From NCBI RefSeq assembly GCF_014642275.1, contig NZ_BMIM01000004.1:62001-126000 (forward strand): DNA of 64,000 bases, given 5' to 3'. Position numbers and translations under genes: made by a program. Each line of letters opens with the position of its first letter. The stretch's first letter is position 1. Below, piece after piece: positions 25,916 through 34,486 of this stretch. The notes below the pieces were generated by a model that worked only from the letters and a program-made list of their open reading frames with translations, was not told the origin of the DNA and made no database searches. Source of the stretch: Flavobacterium lutivivi. GTDB lineage: Bacteria > Bacteroidota > Bacteroidia > Flavobacteriales > Flavobacteriaceae.

Positions 25916-26623
25916 ATGCAACTATTCTACAATCCAAATATCACCGAAACCGCAACTTCATTTGTTTTTGACAAGGAAGAAAGTAAACACATTGTTAAAG
26001 TTTTACGCAAAAAAGAAGGCGATATACTTCATGTTACCAATGGTTTTGGTTATTTGTTTACTACTGAAATCACTATAGCTTCGGATAATAAATGTACCGT
26101 AAAAATCAATTCGTTTGAAAAACAAGAAAAATCAAAATTTCATTTGCATCTTGCTGTTGCTCCAACCAAAATGAACGAACGCTACGAATGGTTTCTGGAA
26201 AAAGCAACTGAAATTGGCATTCAAGAAATTACTCCAATTATCTGCGAACATTCCGAACGAAAAGTGATTAAAACCGACAGATTTCAGAAGATTTTGGAAA
26301 GTGCTATGAAACAATCTTTACATTATTATTTGCCAAAACTAAACGAACCGATTGCTTATAAAGACTTTATTAAAAAAGAAATTAGTGGCCAAAAATTCAT
26401 TGCGCATTGTGAAGAAACCGATAAAAAATCATTGAAAAAAGAATTAGAAACCGCAAAAGATGTAACAATTCTAATTGGTCCCGAAGGCGATTTTTCTGTT
26501 AAGGAAATTCAACAAGCTATTGATTGTAATTTTATTCCTGTATCTTTGGGAAACACAAGACTACGAACCGAAACTGCTGCTGTGGTTGCTTGCCATTCGG
26601 TAGTTTTTGTGAATGAAGATTGA
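25916..26623 (+). CDS. rsmE: 16S rRNA (uracil1498-N3)-methyltransferase RsmE
   Basis: A 235-aa SPOUT methyltransferase. The N-terminal PUA-like part holds EESKHIVKVLRKKEGD; the SPOUT knot shows AVAPTKMNERYEWFLEKATEIG, ERKVIKTDRF and LIGPEGDFS with LGNTRLRTETAA near the end. It methylates U1498 of 16S rRNA. It is first in a tight run (27, 23, -1 and 6 bp gaps) ending at 30152. Confidence 0.95.
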   Translation: MQLFYNPNITETATSFVFDKEESKHIVKVLRKKEGDILHVTNGFGYLFTTEITIASDNKCTVKINSFEKQEKSKFHLHLAVAPTKMNERYEWFLEKATEIGIQEITPIICEHSERKVIKTDRFQKILESAMKQSLHYYLPKLNEPIAYKDFIKKEISGQKFIAHCEETDKKSLKKELETAKDVTILIGPEGDFSVKEIQQAIDCNFIPVSLGNTRLRTETAAVVACHSVVFVNED

Positions 26624-26650
26624 TGATTAACGATTTTTGAATTTTGATTT

Positions 26651-27289
26651 ATGAAGAAAATACAATTTCTTTTTTTGCTAATAACTACGTTTGGGTTTTC
26701 TCAAGAAATAGCATTACTAAAATACAATGGTGGTGGCGATTGGTATGCAAACCCTACATCATTGCCAAATCTTATCAAGTATTCTAATCAAACTATCAAC
26801 ACCAAGATTAAAGCAAAACCAGCAACTGTAGAACCTGGAAGTCCAGAAATTTTCAGTTATCCATTTGTTCACATGACTGGTCATGGAAATGTTGTTTTTA
26901 GTGATGCTGAAATTATCAACCTCAGAAATTATCTTTTATCTGGAGGTTTTTTACATGTGGATGATAATTATGGAATGGATGAATATATTCGTAGAGAAAT
27001 AAAGCGAATTTTTCCTAGCAATGATTTAATCGAAATTCCGGCAAATCATCCTATTTTTCAAAAACCAAACGTTTTTTCTGGCGGTTTACCCAAAATTCAC
27101 CAACACGATGGAAAAAGACCACAAGCATTTGGAATTTTCGAAGGAAATCGTTTGGTCTTGCTTTATACTTATGAATGTGACCTTGGCGATGGTTGGGAAG
27201 ATACCGAAGTTCACAATGACCCAAAAGAAGTTCGAGAAAAAGCACTGAAAATGGGTGCAAATATTCTTAATTACGTTTTTAGCTTTTAA
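26651..27289 (+). CDS. DUF4159 domain-containing exported protein
   Basis: A 212-aa protein with signal peptide KKIQFLFLLITTFGFSQ and the DUF4159 region that resembles a glutamine-amidotransferase-like fold: YNGGGDWYANPTSLPNLI, HMTGHGNVVFSD, LRNYLLSGGFLHVDDNYG and DLGDGWEDTEVHNDP. In Bacteroidota, DUF4159 proteins are found near MoxR/BatA-type gene sets or alone. The export signal puts it in the periplasm. Function unknown. Confidence 0.85.
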   Translation: MKKIQFLFLLITTFGFSQEIALLKYNGGGDWYANPTSLPNLIKYSNQTINTKIKAKPATVEPGSPEIFSYPFVHMTGHGNVVFSDAEIINLRNYLLSGGFLHVDDNYGMDEYIRREIKRIFPSNDLIEIPANHPIFQKPNVFSGGLPKIHQHDGKRPQAFGIFEGNRLVLLYTYECDLGDGWEDTEVHNDPKEVREKALKMGANILNYVFSF

Positions 27290-27312
27290 TTTATTATCTT
27301 TAAATAAAAAAC

Positions 27313-28401
27313 ATGAATTCTAGAGAAATAAGCAATGGCATATTGAGAGCAATTTTTACAATTGTTTTGTGCTGTTTGTTTATTTATTTTCTCTATAAAA
27401 TTCAGACGGTAATTGTCTATTTAATTGTTTCGCTAATCTTAACACTCATTGCTAATCCTATTATACGTTTTTTACAACGAAGGCTAAAGTTTGGATACAA
27501 TTTTGCTATTATAGTGACTTTGGTGTTTTTTGTAGCTTTGATTTTGGGGTTATTTGCCACTCTTATTCCGCTAATCAGCTCACAAACAGACAATTTATCA
27601 TCTTTAAACACTAAAGAAATAGAAAAAAACTTTGTTCTATTATCTGATAAGATTGAATTGTTTTTAAAATCTCATGGTATTAAAAACAATCTTATGTCGA
27701 ATCCAGAGAAACTACTTTCTAAAATTGATTTTACATCAATTACCGATTTGTTGAATTCAATAATAAGTTTTGTTAGCAATTTTAGCGTTGGTTTAGTTTC
27801 TGTGATTTTCATAACATTTTTTATGTTGAGAGATAAAGATGTTTTTATAAAAGCTGCCAAATGGCTGATGCCAGATGCTCATGAAGACAAAATCCTGAAT
27901 TCTGTTGGAAAAATAAACGAATTGCTTTCTCGCTATTTCATTGGATTAATTCTACAAACGGTGATTATTTTTGTTCTATACCTTATTGTTCTTCTCATCT
28001 TTGGAATTGATAATGCCATCACCATAGCGCTGCTTTGTGCCGTATTGAACATCATTCCATATCTTGGACCAATAATAAGTACAGCTTTGATAATTATAAT
28101 TTCATTGTTATCAAATATCAATCAAGACTTTCAAACTGTTGCATTGCCAACAACCATTTACATAGTAATTGGTTTTTCGATTGTTCAGTTTATTGACAAT
28201 AACATTACACAACCCATTATAGCTTCTAATAGCGTAAAATCGCATCCGCTTGAAATATTTTTAACTATATTGATTGGTGGGTTTCTTTTTGGAATTGTAG
28301 GTATGATAATAGCTGTTCCGTTATTAACTATCCTAAAAGTGATAGGAAAAGAGTTTTTTCCTGACAATAAATTTATTAGAATATTCACAAAAGGCATTTA
28401 A
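27313..28401 (+). CDS. AI-2E family transporter (PerM/YdiK-like permease)
   Basis: A 362-aa inner-membrane protein with about eight hydrophobic segments arranged as in the AI-2E exporter family: two N-terminal pairs (IFTIVLCCLFIYFLYKI; FAIIVTLVFFVALILGLF), a soluble loop (about residues 85-150), and a C-terminal group with NIIPYLGPIISTALIII and the conserved DNNITQPIIASNSVKSHPL. Few members truly move AI-2; others move ions or metabolites. Its stop overlaps the next start by one base. Confidence 0.88.
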   Translation: MNSREISNGILRAIFTIVLCCLFIYFLYKIQTVIVYLIVSLILTLIANPIIRFLQRRLKFGYNFAIIVTLVFFVALILGLFATLIPLISSQTDNLSSLNTKEIEKNFVLLSDKIELFLKSHGIKNNLMSNPEKLLSKIDFTSITDLLNSIISFVSNFSVGLVSVIFITFFMLRDKDVFIKAAKWLMPDAHEDKILNSVGKINELLSRYFIGLILQTVIIFVLYLIVLLIFGIDNAITIALLCAVLNIIPYLGPIISTALIIIISLLSNINQDFQTVALPTTIYIVIGFSIVQFIDNNITQPIIASNSVKSHPLEIFLTILIGGFLFGIVGMIIAVPLLTILKVIGKEFFPDNKFIRIFTKGI

Positions 28402-29579
28402 TGTTTTCTAAAATCCTTTCGGACGAAATACAACAATACATCAACGATAATCTTGATGCTGATGTAAGCAAATTGGCTCTTACAAAAAATCCATTCCCTG
28501 AAATTGAATGGAGCGAAATATTATCTCAAATTGCCACGAAGCAAAAAGCAAAATCTAAACTCCCAACTTGGTTTAACACTGAAAAAATAGTTTACCCAAG
28601 TAGAATTTCTATTGAACAAACATCCTCCGAAAAAACGGCTGAACACAAAGCTACGTTAGTTGATGGAAAATCACTGATCGATTTAACTGGAGGTTTTGGT
28701 GTTGACGATTATTATTTTTCAAAAAAGATTGAAACCATAGTTCACTGCGAAATGAACGAAGATTTAAGCAAGATAGTTTCGCATAACTACAATCAATTGA
28801 AGTCAAAAAATATTGAATGCTACGTTGGTGATAGCACTGAAACATTAAAAAAATTAAACAAAAAATTCGACTGGATTTATATTGATCCATCTAGAAGAAA
28901 TGATGCAAAAGGCAAAGTTTTCATGCTAAAAGATTGCTTGCCAAATGTTCCTGAATTATTGGATTTTTATTTTGAGTTTACTGAGAACATCTTGATAAAA
29001 ACAGCGCCAATTCTTGATATTTCTGCTGCAATTTTAGAATTAAAAAACATCTCGGCAATTCATGTTGTTGCGCTAGAAAACGAAGTGAAAGAATTACTTT
29101 TTATCTTAAAAAAACAACAAGAATCAAAAATTGAGATAATCACTACTAACCTACTGAAAAACAAAAAAGAAGAATTTAATTTTGTCTTAAAAAACCACAC
29201 TCAAACACCTGTTTTTTCATCTCCAAAAAAATACATTTTTGAATCCAATGCTGCCATCATGAAATCGGGCGGATTTGACGAAGTTGCTATTCAATTTGGA
29301 ATAGAAAAACTACATCAACATTCACATCTTTATACGTCAAGCAACCTAATTGATTTTCCTGGTCGAGTTTTTGAAATTCAAAAATCATTTGAATACAACA
29401 AAGCCAACATGAAGAGTTTTCTTGAAAATAAGAAATCAAACATCACCACTAGAAACTTTCCAGAAACCGTTGAAAGCATCAGAAAAAAATGGAAAATAAA
29501 AGATGGCGGAGATTTATATACTTTTTTTACAACAGATGTAAATAATTCTAAAATAGTTTTACTTTGCACAAAAATTTAA
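28401..29579 (+). CDS. class I SAM-dependent methyltransferase with THUMP-like C-terminal domain
   Basis: A 392-aa protein. The central methyltransferase domain has motif I SLIDLTGGFGVDDYYF (about residues 91-106), an acidic residue at the end of the second strand (HCEMNED), and WIYIDPSRRND (about 155-165) as motif IV. The C-terminal part (FESNAAIMKSGGFDEVA, SSNLIDFPGRVFEI) matches the THUMP-like domain paired with this methyltransferase in Bacteroidota. RNA is the likely substrate; position unknown. Coupled to the permease gene by a TAATG overlap. Confidence 0.82.
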   Translation: MFSKILSDEIQQYINDNLDADVSKLALTKNPFPEIEWSEILSQIATKQKAKSKLPTWFNTEKIVYPSRISIEQTSSEKTAEHKATLVDGKSLIDLTGGFGVDDYYFSKKIETIVHCEMNEDLSKIVSHNYNQLKSKNIECYVGDSTETLKKLNKKFDWIYIDPSRRNDAKGKVFMLKDCLPNVPELLDFYFEFTENILIKTAPILDISAAILELKNISAIHVVALENEVKELLFILKKQQESKIEIITTNLLKNKKEEFNFVLKNHTQTPVFSSPKKYIFESNAAIMKSGGFDEVAIQFGIEKLHQHSHLYTSSNLIDFPGRVFEIQKSFEYNKANMKSFLENKKSNITTRNFPETVESIRKKWKIKDGGDLYTFFTTDVNNSKIVLLCTKI

Positions 29580-29585
29580 ACGAAG

Positions 29586-30152
29586 ATGAAAAAGATATTT
29601 TCTATTGCTATTCTACTAACAACGATATTGAGTTTTGGACAAAAACCTTGTGTATTGGACACTGATGTTACTGATAGTTTAGGAACTTATAAATCAACCA
29701 AATCATATCAAATATTTGAACGCAGTTTTGCTGGAAACAGCACAAGAATTTTCTTTTCGCTGGCTAGCGACAATGGAATTATAGCTTTGGATTTTCAATT
29801 AATTCAACAAAGTGAAGATTTTATTAAAGCCTTTTGCATTGACAAAAACACAAAATTATATCTTCAGCTCAATAACGGAAAAATAGTTACACTACTTCAT
29901 GCGGGCAAAGACACGTGCGGAACATTGGTTAGAAATGAAAAAGGAAACAACAGGTTAACGCATGGAACATTTGTATTTGCTAAGGAAAATTATGAAGATT
30001 TAAAAACGTCAAAAGTTACATTCATGCGTGTTTCTGCCAACGGCGAAACTATTGATTATCCTTTTAAAACAGAATTTACATCAGAGTTAGACAATATAAA
30101 ATATGAACCTGAAAACTACTTTATTGATTACTTAAAATGTGTCGATAATTAA
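29586..30152 (+). CDS. exported hypothetical protein
   Basis: A 188-aa protein with signal peptide KKIFSIAILLTTILSFGQ. Mature part is beta-rich with four cysteines (KPCVLD, AFCIDK, KDTCGTL, YLKCVDN), which may form two disulfides in the periplasm. No family recognised. Last in the rsmE run with a 6-bp gap; its end overlaps the convergent dipeptidase gene by 4 bp. Confidence 0.7.
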   Translation: MKKIFSIAILLTTILSFGQKPCVLDTDVTDSLGTYKSTKSYQIFERSFAGNSTRIFFSLASDNGIIALDFQLIQQSEDFIKAFCIDKNTKLYLQLNNGKIVTLLHAGKDTCGTLVRNEKGNNRLTHGTFVFAKENYEDLKTSKVTFMRVSANGETIDYPFKTEFTSELDNIKYEPENYFIDYLKCVDN

Positions 30153-30811
30153 TGACAATTCCATTTTAGGTTGTAAATCTTATCCTTGTTACTACCAGCA
30201 AGATTATAATGCCACCATTCTGAATCGAACGATTTGAAATTGTTTTTGAGCATTATCTCTTTTAAAAACATTCTGTTTTTCAAAATATTTTCGGGAAAGT
30301 TTTGATAATTATGCGAAGCTTCTTCACCAAAAAAATCAAATTTTGTTCCCATATCAAGCTCTACACCAAGCGAATCTACTAGAGTTATATCGACTGCTCC
30401 ACCACGATTATGAATAGAACCTTTTTTTGGATTAGCAACATAATTTGCATCTGGAACTATCTTCCACATTTTCTTTTGGATGGATTTTGGCCTATAGCAA
30501 TCATAAATTTTAATTCTATAGCCCAACGCCAAGAACTGTTTATTAGCTTCTAACAAATGCTTAACCGTTTTTGCCTGAAGAAAACACTCTGCGCAAGGAT
30601 AAACACTTTCTTTTAAGAAATTATCACTTGTTGCATATTTCATTTCAAAAACAAAGTCGGAACTGTAATTTTTCAAATTTACAAAGGCAGTAGAATCAGT
30701 TTGCTTTTCAATATCTTTCTTTTCTAAAGAAATAGTCGAATCGAGATAAGCAGTCTTACATGAAAACAGTAGCAACGCAATTCCTATCAGAAAAAAACCT
30801 TTACTCTTCAT
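30149..30811 (-). CDS. D-alanyl-D-alanine dipeptidase (M15, VanX/DdpX-like) lipoprotein
   Basis: A 220-aa protein with a lipoprotein signal (ALLLFSCK). The M15D pattern is clear: MKYATSDNFLKESVYP, YRIKIYDCYRPKSIQKKMW (conserved Arg), GSIHNRGGAVDITLV (zinc His and Asp), and SEWWHYN (catalytic Glu and zinc His). It cleaves D-Ala-D-Ala, most likely for wall recycling rather than vancomycin resistance, since no vanH/vanA genes are near. It follows the rhodanese gene by 3 bp. Confidence 0.9.
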   Translation of the reverse strand: MKSKGFFLIGIALLLFSCKTAYLDSTISLEKKDIEKQTDSTAFVNLKNYSSDFVFEMKYATSDNFLKESVYPCAECFLQAKTVKHLLEANKQFLALGYRIKIYDCYRPKSIQKKMWKIVPDANYVANPKKGSIHNRGGAVDITLVDSLGVELDMGTKFDFFGEEASHNYQNFPENILKNRMFLKEIMLKNNFKSFDSEWWHYNLAGSNKDKIYNLKWNCH

Positions 30812-30814
30812 AAA

Positions 30815-31132
30815 TTATTCTTCGGGAAAAACAACTTCACCTTGCCATTGCGAAAAACCACCAAGTAAATTGTAGGTGTTTTGAAACCCTAACTGATTCA
30901 TAATATGGCAAGCTTGAGCACTTCTTCCGCCAGATTTACAGTAAACGTAATAATTTTTTGTTTTGTCCAATTCCTCTACTCTATAAACAAAACCTTGTCC
31001 TTTGTATATATCAATATTTATAGAATTAGGAATAATTCCATCGGCACATTCATCATCAGTTCTAACATCTAGAATTATTGCATTTGAATCGTTATTTAGT
31101 TTTTCAATCCAATCTTTTTGTGATAAATCCAT
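30815..31132 (-). CDS. rhodanese-like domain protein
   Basis: A 105-aa single-domain rhodanese with the family's first motif AIILDVRTDDECADGIIPNS and the active-site loop YCKSGGRSAQAC, where the first Cys carries the sulfur. No signal peptide, so cytoplasmic. These proteins hand sulfane sulfur to acceptors such as cyanide or thiols. Operon with the dipeptidase; divergent from marR. Confidence 0.9.
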   Translation of the reverse strand: MDLSQKDWIEKLNNDSNAIILDVRTDDECADGIIPNSINIDIYKGQGFVYRVEELDKTKNYYVYCKSGGRSAQACHIMNQLGFQNTYNLLGGFSQWQGEVVFPEE

Positions 31133-31223
31133 ATTGTTGTTTTTACAACAAATATAACATCTCCTCTTTAATCATCCACTCTTTCATAGGAAGAATTAAA
31201 TTTTAACAAAAAAATAACACCAC

Positions 31224-31269
31224 ATTTGTATATACAAATTAAAAACTTACTACATTTGTGCCTACAAAT
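31224..31269 (+). promoter_or_regulatory. marR promoter with two 16-bp operator dyads
   Basis: TTG at 31226-31228, a 22-bp spacer and TACATTTG at 31251-31258 form a promoter. A perfect palindrome ATTTGTATATACAAAT (31224-31239) covers the -33 region, and an imperfect one with the same arms, ATTTGT-GCCT-ACAAAT (31254-31269), covers the -7 and the transcription start. Their centres are 30 bp apart, about three helical turns, so two MarR dimers would sit on the same face and shut the promoter. Confidence 0.75.
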
Positions 31270-31284
31270 ATCAACGATAACAAA

Positions 31285-31746
31285 ATGAAAATTGAGGATA
31301 TTATAAAAACTAAAGTTGAATTAGACGATAGCAAAAAAGTTATCCTAAACATACTTTATACCCAAAGCATTGTCACAGAAAAAATGAATGAAGTTTTAAA
31401 ACCTTATGATTTATCTGGAGAACAATACAATGTTTTGAGAGTTTTGCGTGGTCAAAAAGGAAATCCTGCAAACATGTGCGATATTCAAGAAAGAATGATT
31501 ACAAAAAACAGCAACACTACCCGATTGATTGATAAACTTCTTTTGAAAGAATTGGTTACAAGGGAAATTTGTCCTAATAACAGACGAAAAATGGAGATAA
31601 CAATCACCAATAAAGGGCTAGAATTATTATCAGAACTTGATCCTAAAGTTATAGAACACGAACATTTTTTTTCGAAAAATTTGGAAGAAAATGAATTAAA
31701 ACAGTTAAACATTTTATTAGAAAAATATAGAACATTAGACAATTAA
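31285..31746 (+). CDS. MarR-family transcriptional regulator
   Basis: A 153-aa winged-helix protein: helices around ILNILYTQSIVTEKMNEVL, then LSGEQYNVLRVLRGQKGNPANMCDIQERM, NSNTTRLIDKLLLKELVTREIC and the wing NNRRKMEITITNKG. I chose ATG 31285; a GTG at 31258 would begin inside the operator. It likely represses its own operon, which holds a nitroreductase and a YceI protein. Many such regulators respond to oxidants or phenolic compounds; the ligand is unknown, and I see one Cys in NMCDIQ and one in EICPNN that could sense oxidants. Confidence 0.9.
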   Translation: MKIEDIIKTKVELDDSKKVILNILYTQSIVTEKMNEVLKPYDLSGEQYNVLRVLRGQKGNPANMCDIQERMITKNSNTTRLIDKLLLKELVTREICPNNRRKMEITITNKGLELLSELDPKVIEHEHFFSKNLEENELKQLNILLEKYRTLDN

Positions 31747-31748
31747 TT

Positions 31749-32381
31749 ATGAGCAATTTTATAGAAAACGCAAACTGGCGTTATGCAACAAAAAAGTTTG
31801 ACACTACAAAAAAAGTTAGTGAAAAAGATTTAGCAACATTAAAAGAAGCAATAAGACTTTCGGCTTCATCATTTGGCTTACAACCTTACAAAGTAATACT
31901 AGTTGAAAACCCAGAATTGAGAGCAAAACTTCAATCGGCATCATGGGGACAAGCTCAAATTGTAGAAGCTTCGCACTTGGTTGTTTTTGCTAATATTACA
32001 AATTTTAGCGAACAACATGTTGATGAATACTTTGATAATTTAACGACTACTCGTGAAATTCAAATGGAAGCTGTACAAGGGTATAAAGATTTTGTAAAAA
32101 ACTTTATAAACACATTACCAGTTGATGTAAAAAATATTTGGACTTCAAAACAAACCTATATCGCACTAAGCAATCTGTTGAATGCTGCTGCTGAATTAAA
32201 AATAGATGTTACACCTATGGAAGGTTTTGAACCACAAAAATACAATGAAATATTAGGTTTAAATGAACTTGGATTGAATGCTTCCCTCGTAGCAACCATA
32301 GGTTACAGACACGAAGAAGATGGCCTTCAACACCTGAAAAAAGTCAGAAAATCGGAAAAAGAATTATTTTTAACTTTATAA
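31749..32381 (+). CDS. NAD(P)H-dependent oxidoreductase, nitroreductase family
   Basis: A 210-aa FMN enzyme of the NfsB/NfnB type. It has the N-terminal WRYATKKFD, the SSFGLQPYKVILV segment that binds FMN, VEASHLVVFAN, and the terminal GYRHEEDGLQHLKKVR. It reduces nitroaromatics, quinones or similar compounds with NAD(P)H. It starts 2 bp after marR, so it is under MarR control. Confidence 0.9.
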   Translation: MSNFIENANWRYATKKFDTTKKVSEKDLATLKEAIRLSASSFGLQPYKVILVENPELRAKLQSASWGQAQIVEASHLVVFANITNFSEQHVDEYFDNLTTTREIQMEAVQGYKDFVKNFINTLPVDVKNIWTSKQTYIALSNLLNAAAELKIDVTPMEGFEPQKYNEILGLNELGLNASLVATIGYRHEEDGLQHLKKVRKSEKELFLTL

Positions 32382-32390
32382 AAACAAATT

Positions 32391-32957
32391 ATGAAAACAA
32401 TTAAATCATTAGCATTAGCATTATTAGTAATTGCTGGAACAGCTGTATCACAAGCGCAAAACAAGAAAATAAATGTTGAAAAAAGCAACATTACTTGGGT
32501 AGGAAAAAAAGTAACTGGTGAGCATACTGGAACTGTAAAATTTAAAGAAGGTATTTTGGTATTCCAAAAAGGCGCTTTAAAAGGTGGTAATTTTACTGTA
32601 GATATGACTACTATTGGAGCTACAGACTTAACTGGTGATTGGAAACAAAAACTTGATGGGCATTTGAAAGCTGACGATTTTTTTGGTACTGCTAAATTCC
32701 CAACAGCTACTTTAGTGTTTAAAAAAATAGGTTCAAAAGGAAATGGTGTTTATACAGTAACTGCTGATTTAACTATCAAAGGAATTACAAAACCTGTTAC
32801 TTTTGACATAACTGTTAGTGGAAATACTGCAACTTCAAACTTTAAAATTGACAGAACTAAGTATGATATTAAATATGGCTCAGGAAGTTTCTTCAGTGAC
32901 TTGGGTGACAAAACTATTAACGATGATTTTGAAGTAAGTGTTAAATTAGAGTTCTAA
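32391..32957 (+). CDS. YceI-family periplasmic lipid-binding protein
   Basis: A 188-aa protein with signal peptide IKSLALALLVIAGTAVSQAQ and a YceI lipocalin-like barrel: SNITWVGKKVTGEHTGTVKF, GNFTVDMTTI, HLKADDFFGTAKFPTATLVFK, TADLTIKGITKPVTFD. Family members bind isoprenoid or quinone-like lipids. It is third in the MarR-controlled unit, 9 bp after the nitroreductase, and is followed by a strong terminator. Together these suggest handling of quinones or other oxidised lipids. Confidence 0.92.
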   Translation: MKTIKSLALALLVIAGTAVSQAQNKKINVEKSNITWVGKKVTGEHTGTVKFKEGILVFQKGALKGGNFTVDMTTIGATDLTGDWKQKLDGHLKADDFFGTAKFPTATLVFKKIGSKGNGVYTVTADLTIKGITKPVTFDITVSGNTATSNFKIDRTKYDIKYGSGSFFSDLGDKTINDDFEVSVKLEF

Positions 32958-32975
32958 TTAAATATTTTAATTTTT

Positions 32976-33006
32976 AAAAGCCTTTCATTATGAAAGGCTT
33001 TTTTTT
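32976..33006 (+). terminator. intrinsic terminator of the MarR-nitroreductase-YceI unit
   Basis: AAAAGCCTTTCA, loop TTA, TGAAAGGCTTTT and more T. Twelve-base stem; 18 bp after the YceI stop codon. Confidence 0.9.
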
Positions 33007-33105
33007 ATTGTTAACCAATAAGTTAATTCGTTTTATATAAACTAAAAAAACAATATTAAAACAAACTGAAGGTTTGATTATATTTACAGTCCAAAAATCC
33101 ATTGA

Positions 33106-33669
33106 ATGAAGATAGCAGTCATTGATAATTACGATAGCTTTACTTTTAATCTGGTTCATTATCTAGAGAAACACGACGCATTGGTTACTGTTTTTAGAAA
33201 CGATGAGCTAGAAATAGATGAATTACTGGATTACGACAAAATCCTTCTTTCTCCAGGTCCAGGATTGCCAAATGAAGCTGGGATTTTATTAAAAATTATT
33301 GAAACGTATCACAAAAAAAAACCTATACTAGGAATATGTCTTGGCCATCAAGCCATTGCGGAATTTTTTGGCGCTAAACTAGAGAATCAACAATCAGTAA
33401 CACACGGAGAAGCTGATGAAATTTTCAAGACAGGTGAAAACGAAGATTTATTCAAAGATATTTCAAACCCAATAACCGTTGGAAGATACCATTCGTGGAT
33501 AGTTTCCAATGATAATTTTCCTTATGATTTAGAAATCACTTCTGTCAATAATGACAATCAAATAATGTCGCTAAGACACAAAAACTACAATGTAAAAGGA
33601 ATACAGTTTCATCCGGAAAGCATTTTAACTCCTAACGGAGAAACAATTATTAAAAATTGGCTTTTGTAA
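33106..33669 (+). CDS. anthranilate/aminodeoxychorismate synthase glutamine amidotransferase subunit
   Basis: A 187-aa class I glutamine amidotransferase. The N-terminal IAVIDNYDSFTFNLVHYLE and LLSPGPGLPNEAG are typical of PabA/TrpG. The catalytic triad is visible: Cys in GICLGHQAI, His and Glu in QFHPESIL. It supplies ammonia to a chorismate-using partner (PabB or TrpE), which is not in this window. It stands alone, with no tryptophan genes next to it, which leans towards PabA or a menaquinone/folate role, but TrpG cannot be excluded. Confidence 0.9.
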   Translation: MKIAVIDNYDSFTFNLVHYLEKHDALVTVFRNDELEIDELLDYDKILLSPGPGLPNEAGILLKIIETYHKKKPILGICLGHQAIAEFFGAKLENQQSVTHGEADEIFKTGENEDLFKDISNPITVGRYHSWIVSNDNFPYDLEITSVNNDNQIMSLRHKNYNVKGIQFHPESILTPNGETIIKNWLL

Positions 33670-33800
33670 AATTCACCTTTTTTTAATTCAAAATTATACT
33701 TTATATAAATGTATTCAGATGATTGATTTACATTTATTTAAAACATTAAGATAGATTTTATCTATTGATGTTTTGATGAAAAAACAATGTTAAAATAAAT

Positions 33801-33838
33801 TTAAACAAACGTTTAATTTAAACAATTGTTTAACTTTG
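33801..33838 (+). promoter_or_regulatory. tetR promoter -7 box with tandem operator dyads
   Basis: Two 16-bp dyads lie one base apart: TTAAAC-AAAC-GTTTAA (33801-33816) and the perfect palindrome TTAAACAATTGTTTAA (33818-33833). The second overlaps the -7 box TAACTTTG (33831-33838). The matching half-sites TTAAAC/GTTTAA point to one regulator, most simply the TetR protein encoded 25 bp downstream. Confidence 0.75.
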
Positions 33839-33862
33839 CGCTGTTTTTAATTATAATCATTT

Positions 33863-34486
33863 ATGTCGTTATTCAACGAAAAACAAATCGAAATAATAAT
33901 TGCTGCCGAAAGGCTTTTTGCAGAAGAAGGTTTTGACGGAACATCTGTTCGAGATATTGCAAAAGCTGCCAATGTTAACATAGCAATGATATCATACTAT
34001 TTTGGCTCAAAAGAGAAATTGCTAGAAGCTCTTCTACTCTATCGTGTCAGCAGTATGAAACTGACTCTAGAAAGTGTTTCGCAAGAAAACATTTCTCCTG
34101 TAGAAAAAATGAACAAACTCATTTATACTTACGTCAATAGAATTCACTCTAATAGGTGTATTTATCAAATTCTTCATTTTGAACTGAGCAATAAAAAAAG
34201 AGAACTGAATTTTAAAGAATTCATTCAACTAAAAAAGGAAAATCTAAAATTTATTGAAGCAATTGTAAAAGAAGGTCAAGAAAAAGGTTTTTATTCCAAT
34301 GACATCAACATTGCCCTTCTTCCAACGATCATTATTGGTAGCTACATTCATTTTCACATGAATAAAGTTTACTATATAGATTTGCTGCTCCTTGATACAG
34401 AAGAAAAATATGAAAAATATATTCAAGAAACTCTTACTCCATACATTCAAAAAACCATAAACGCCTTACTTACTCATGAAAAATAA
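33863..34486 (+). CDS. TetR/AcrR-family transcriptional repressor
   Basis: A 207-aa regulator. The N-terminal helix-turn-helix is canonical: IIAAERLFAEEGFDGTSVRDIAKAANVNIAMISYYFGSKEKLLEALL (read in parts; residues about 10-57). The C-terminal ligand-binding part is helical and ends QKTINALLTH. It probably represses the efflux operon that follows, through the dyads at 33801-33833. Its last 11 bases overlap the start of the TolC-like gene, so all four genes are likely one transcript. Confidence 0.92.
   Translation: MSLFNEKQIEIIIAAERLFAEEGFDGTSVRDIAKAANVNIAMISYYFGSKEKLLEALLLYRVSSMKLTLESVSQENISPVEKMNKLIYTYVNRIHSNRCIYQILHFELSNKKRELNFKEFIQLKKENLKFIEAIVKEGQEKGFYSNDINIALLPTIIIGSYIHFHMNKVYYIDLLLLDTEEKYEKYIQETLTPYIQKTINALLTHEK

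Noticed and set aside
30149-30811. VanX as part of a vancomycin-resistance cluster
   Set aside because: No vanH, vanA or vanRS genes nearby; a single M15D lipoprotein is common in wall recycling.
33106-33669. Tryptophan operon
   Set aside because: Only the amidotransferase subunit is here; no trpE, trpD or other trp genes flank it.
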